64,000 bases of DNA, taken from NCBI GenBank assembly GCA_963693315.1, contig OY856186.1, positions 79,117,040 to 79,181,039 on the forward strand, read 5' to 3'. The notes below the pieces were generated by a model, which saw nothing but the letters and a program-made list of their open reading frames with translations, ran no database searches and was not told the DNA's origin. A program made the translations under genes and the position numbers. The stretch is from Diogma glabrata. Taxonomy: Eukaryota; Arthropoda; Insecta; Diptera; Cylindrotomidae. Positions 60,191 to 64,000 of the stretch are shown in pieces. Position 1 is the stretch's first letter; each line of letters begins with the position of its first letter.

Positions 60191-61299
60191 TATGGCAATT
60201 GATAGCCAGATTAATTATTAAAATAATCCATGTTAGTATAAGTGTGGTTGTTTCATTAATAAATCGTTTTTGCCTTTTATTGCTTCTTTATCAATGATTT
60301 GTATTATCTAACGTAATAATTTTTTTTGTAAACGTAAATTTGTTCAACGAAATTAAAATAAACTATAATAATTCTAATCAGCTGTTTCTGCTGTTTTTGT
60401 TGTTCATATGAAAATAAAATTTTATGTAATTAAAAAATAGTTGATAATATTTGCTAAATATAAAACTTAAGATAGTAATTCCTAGTGAGTAGTGGCTAGT
60501 ATTAAGTAGAAGATGATCTCACTTTGAGAAGATTTACAAATGCAATAAGCCAATGATTTGATGTGAGAGCTGAAAATATTCTGTTCCAAGTAAGCCATTA
60601 ATATTAAACAGCACGGGTTGAAGAAATGTAATATGTACCATGTACCAGAAATGTAATATGTAAACTGTATATGTGATTGGAACGGTCATAGGCAGGGCTA
60701 GGCGTCAGTATTGGCTCCGTTTGTATTTCATGAACTTTATATAATGGTTGATTTCACTGGTTAGTGTTACTCGGCGTAGGGTACGGTACCGACCATAACC
60801 TTTCACATCGTTTACAAAAATGTTTGAGTTCTTTCATTGACCTCAGTGGGGTAGACAGCTTAGGGTTTTGAACTTCTCGACTGAGTTAGTTCCTATTTAT
60901 TTCCTGCGTTTTGGCTTCCATATAGCAATGGTGCAACCATCCGTTCAGCTTCTACAGCTCCAGCAGAAATTCGGTTACTGTTTCTTTAAATTATTGTCTT
61001 CTAACTAAGAAGCCGATTTTTGACTAGTCATCTGTCATTGACCCAAAGTTCCTTAAAAGAGCTTCCGGAAGAATGGGGTATGTTAAAACATGGTGCTGTC
61101 TAGATGCTCCTTAATACCATATATCTGCAGCGCCTGTCAAGTAACGAGGTCCTAAATAATTTAGTGACTCTAAAGGTATACCATCTCGTAGAGCAGATGT
61201 TTCAACCCTGAAAACGAATTTATGTACGTCTAGTCCATGACCATCTTCTGATACGGTCACTGGCTACTTTGGATTGAAAATGCGAGAATAGTTATGGTT
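60191..61299. other. Spacer, nothing recognised
   Basis: No coding similarity that I can name. It may be continuous with the decayed minus-strand coding-like debris to the right. Confidence 0.35.
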
Positions 61300-62038
61300 A
61301 GCAAATTAAAGGGCAGTGGGGTAATGAAAAGGGTCATTCGCGTAATAAGTGTTACCACAAGGTAACTTTTGTGAACCTGTTGAATGGGAGGCGTTTGGTA
61401 TCTGAATAGTTTCTTTGGCGGTGGCCCAGGGCCATAAGGTGGTAATGTTGGTCGCCGAATGTTTGTTAATGTCGGTTAGGAGAGGTGATCTTAACTGGTG
61501 ACGGAGCAGCCAAAAGTGGGTTGCAACCATTTTGATTAGAAGAACCCGGTATCGGATTATCGGTGTCTAAAACAGACTGATTGGATTGTTCTTCTTTTTG
61601 GTAAAAATGCATCATGGCCCGTCTCACCACTTTCCTGGTTCGCACTAGGGCGTGTAAAGCTGCTTTCTTCTTTGGCCCAATAGTATCGGTTGTAACGATC
61701 CTTGATCCATGATCCTTCCAATGGTTCAGTTGTACCAATAGCCTGGACAACTGTGGAAGAGTTGTTAGTGATACGATATTGTGGTACTCAATAGCTAGTC
61801 GTAGACTAGCTCGATATGTGACTTAAAGCTCGTTCAACATATCACAAGTATGACAATGTGAAAGTTTAACTGTCGGATCCTCGTGTTTACTGTTTAAAAG
61901 AATCTTTTCTAATTGGTCTTCGCATCCCACCCTATGGATATCGATTTTCTTAATTCTACAATGAACGAAGATCTCATCTAGACCTAGCCCAAAAAGTGGG
62001 CGAAGGTTGTATTGATCGCTTAAGGCCTTGGTTCTCAA
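61300..62038 (-). other. Unrecognised coding-like fragments
   Basis: Two minus-strand frames, 61823-62038 (LSDQYNLRPLFGLGLDE, then a charged tail with CHTCDML) and 61466-61750 (GPKKKAALHALVRTRKVVRR, then a Ser/Asn-rich tail), read like parts of one broken protein. Composition is coding-like and less AT-rich than the surroundings. I do not recognise the family. The first frame resumes across the hAT copy at 63901-63920, so the insertion split it. Confidence 0.4.
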
Positions 62039-62197
62039 ACTTTTTGAAGTCGGGGAACATTAAACTCTGATATATTTTTAGGCGGAACATCTACAATACA
62101 GCATACACTTTACAACAGGGGGCGAGGGTGGCTAACATTTTTGAAACCAAAAGTGCAATAAAAAACAGAATAATGTTTGCCAAAACACTCCATTATT

Positions 62198-62672
62198 TAC
62201 TACGTTTCGTTTTCATGCTTAGTTCAAAACGATTTGAAAACCAAATTCGAATTGAATTCACCATGAAAACATCAACAATTACAGTTTGGAATACTATTTA
62301 TTTTTAAATACGATCTCGATTTTTTTTGGGATCGTATCGGTATCCAAATATTCGAAAATACATGAAAACGGAAAACTGGATCAAAATGTTTATGTTTGTT
62401 TTTAATTACAAAACAACTAATTTCACATTGATTTATAAAATGTTTATTTCATTTACTTTATTTATAAGAAAAATACAATATCAAGCATAAAAAAATAAAA
62501 TGTTGAACACAATTAATGAAACACAATTAAACGCTTTTTGACCTTTTGACAGTTTTTCAACACAGTTTTAAAAACGTTTTCAACCCGTTTTCTATCCAAT
62601 CATGAAAACACTTTACAGTTGGAAAACGGGATGAGGATTCAATTCTTTTTCGATCTGCATGAAAACGTAGTA
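62198..62672. mobile_element. 475-bp MITE nested in hAT copy B
   Basis: Ends TACTACGTTTCGTTTTCATGC and the inverse of TACTACGTTTTCATGC. It is absent from hAT copy A, which reads CCATTATTATAGAGC at the same place. An ATTAT-like target duplication flanks it. It contains several inner AAACG/CATGAAAAC words and no gene. Confidence 0.8.
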
Positions 62673-62759
62673 ATTATAAAGCAAAAAGGAAACGGAATCG
62701 TGTCGCAGCGTGTGATTGGCAACCCCCTGCTTCCAAGTGCTACTTTTAGAAAATAATAT

Positions 62760-63380
62760 TGTAATAAACTTCGTCCAGAATGGGTTAATTTAATTTACTC
62801 ATAAATAACCAATACATTCTGCATAAATGTTTTCCACATTCAGACTATGGCAAAGATGAATTAAAAGTTAACTCCTTTTAACTAATACATTTTGCATAAA
62901 TGCAAATTAAATGTTTACATTAATGAAAGTAGGTGTGGCCTATTCTTGATGTACGTACTACGTAATATTGATTTCTAGAAACTACAGTGAGTTAGAAGAA
63001 GTTTCTGCTTATTTGTTTTTGAATATAAATAAGCGAACAAAATATCAGATAATCAGTTTTAATTTTGCAATTAAAAGTGTTTTACAAATATTCGCAAGTA
63101 TAAGGAATAATCGAGTGGTACTTGAGCCTGGGTACTAATAGTGAAAGAATTTGAACCTAGTAAATACAGATTTTACGATTCCGAATATTATTGATTCAAA
63201 TTGTGGAAAAGCGGTGGTACATAAATTGGAGACCATAGAATTTATTGTAATTAAAATCGGAAGTTGCTGTAATTGGTTGATAAATAAAGATTGAGATTTT
63301 GTTAACTAAAGATCCGTCTTTTTACTGTCGTATTTGCTCAATAATCGAAAAAAACCAACGAAGAGTCGTTAGTCGTTACA
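62760..63380. repeat. Solo LTR (621 bp)
   Basis: Begins TGTAATAAAC and ends CGTTACA. Flanked by ATAT at 62756-62759 and 63381-63384; the empty site in hAT copy A reads ACGATATGTATAT. TG/CA ends, a 4-bp duplication and the absence of internal sequence indicate LTR-LTR recombination of a Gypsy-type element. It does not match the LTRs of the other elements here. Confidence 0.85.
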
Positions 63381-63429
63381 ATATGTATATAAATAAAATA
63401 TGTACCGATATCGATTGATGCAAATATAT

Positions 63430-63640
63430 TTATTGGATTTTTTGCTTATACTCGGGTATTCATCTTTAACAGAGATCCAAAAACTTTCAGGAGTGTTTTC
63501 GACGTCAAAGCGACGTCAATTCTTCTTCTTCATTTAAAGTAAAACTAGAAAATTCGGAAGAGGTAAACGGGTTTCTTATCCAATCATTTGTTCATATTGT
63601 GTGAAACAAAAACTTCACACATTTTTTATTTATTTATGTG
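63430..63640 (-). pseudogene. hAT transposase remnant (copy B)
   Basis: Counterpart of 24230-24450 in copy A, with the same ACTCGGGTATTCAT, ACAGAGATCCAAAAA and TCCAATCA words and a small deletion. It encodes only the tail of the dimerisation domain, with stops. Confidence 0.65.
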
Positions 63641-63876
63641 TAAAAGGAGAATTTTAATTACTGCAATATTATTTTATGTTTTCAAGGAGTAATTTTAACC
63701 CGAAAGAAATTTTTATTCATACAAAGCCGAGAAACGTGTAAATTTTACGTACGTGTAAATTTTACATTGAATTGATTTTTATTTTCAAACAATTTTTAAT
63801 TGAATTGATTGTACATTTGATTTTTTCGCGGAACAGTGGAAAGTGCATCGCGGAACACCAGTGTTCCGCGGAACAC

Positions 63877-64000
63877 GAAGGTTGTATTGATCGCTTAAGG
63901 ACTCTGGCTCTCTGGGCATCTGGCTGAATATAAATGAGAATCAATGCCATTGGCAGCAAAAAAAACTGTCTAAACAAGGCGAAGATAGAGGAATGATACT
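63877..64000. other. Right flank of hAT copy B
   Basis: Starts with the 24-bp repeat of 62002-62025, then resumes the unrecognised coding-like sequence on the minus strand. Confidence 0.6.

Larger units (their letters stand above)
62026..63876. mobile_element. hAT element remnant B, right end truncated
   Basis: Left end CCTTGGTTCTCAAAC and subterminal region match copy A at 23097. The right subterminal region (GCGGAACACCAGTGTTCCGCG) also matches, but the last 16 bases with the inverted TTGAGAACC end are missing. Directly there, the 24-bp sequence found just left of the element (62002-62025) is repeated (63877-63900). Two later insertions, a MITE and a solo LTR, sit inside. Confidence 0.85.

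Overview
This is an AT-rich eukaryotic window, almost certainly from an insect. The evidence is an irritans-type mariner, BEL/Pao, Ty3/Gypsy and CsRn1-like LTR elements, several LINE clades, hAT and Helitron remnants, long (TA)n microsatellites and a scaffold gap of 200 N. I found no host gene with a convincing exon structure and no structural RNA gene. Nearly everything recognisable is a transposable element, a nested insertion or a tandem repeat.

Layout. 1-1010: near-perfect inverted duplication of a fragment of an insect repeat protein family, plus a diverged direct copy of its 3' part. 1550-3282: (TA)n array, complete Himar1-like mariner with an open transposase, and a Tc1/mariner remnant. 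3402-10744: G tract, dispersed repeats, a 1.1-kb minisatellite-bearing repeat, the gap, and a decayed Gypsy-type 5' end. 10745-18074: complete BEL/Pao element on the minus strand, with 347-bp LTRs and TSD ATAAT, broken by a foldback-like insert in the protease region. 18085-21400: LINE fragments around an inverted second copy of the minisatellite repeat. 21715-25970: decayed RTE-like LINE split by a hAT remnant, which itself holds an inverted-repeat insert with a recombinase-like fragment. 26015-27205: two dispersed repeat families. 27204-36180: 5'-truncated LINE (minus) split by a complete CsRn1-like element, 27863-33796. 36300-36690: RTE-like LINE scrap. 37767-44473: intact, apparently very young Gypsy element with identical LTRs. 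46200-47690: Helitron remnant with HUH Rep fragments and a 3' terminus. 48093-48870: hairpin elements and a 290-bp duplication. 51823-54645: foldback-like element built from about 19 copies of a 148-bp unit in two opposing blocks. 54790-55260: 105-bp tandem repeat. 56035-60190: dispersed repeats and a decayed LINE. 61300-63900: unrecognised coding-like debris holding a second hAT copy, which carries a MITE and a solo LTR.

The three complete LTR elements share a theme: each has a -1 change of reading frame at a canonical slippery heptamer (AAATTTT, GGGAAAC, AAAAAAC). The GGGAAAC site is followed, after 8 nt, by a 10-bp hairpin. These signals, the 148-bp foldback satellite and the layered insertion history are the most interesting content. 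No new host system could be supported from the sequence alone.
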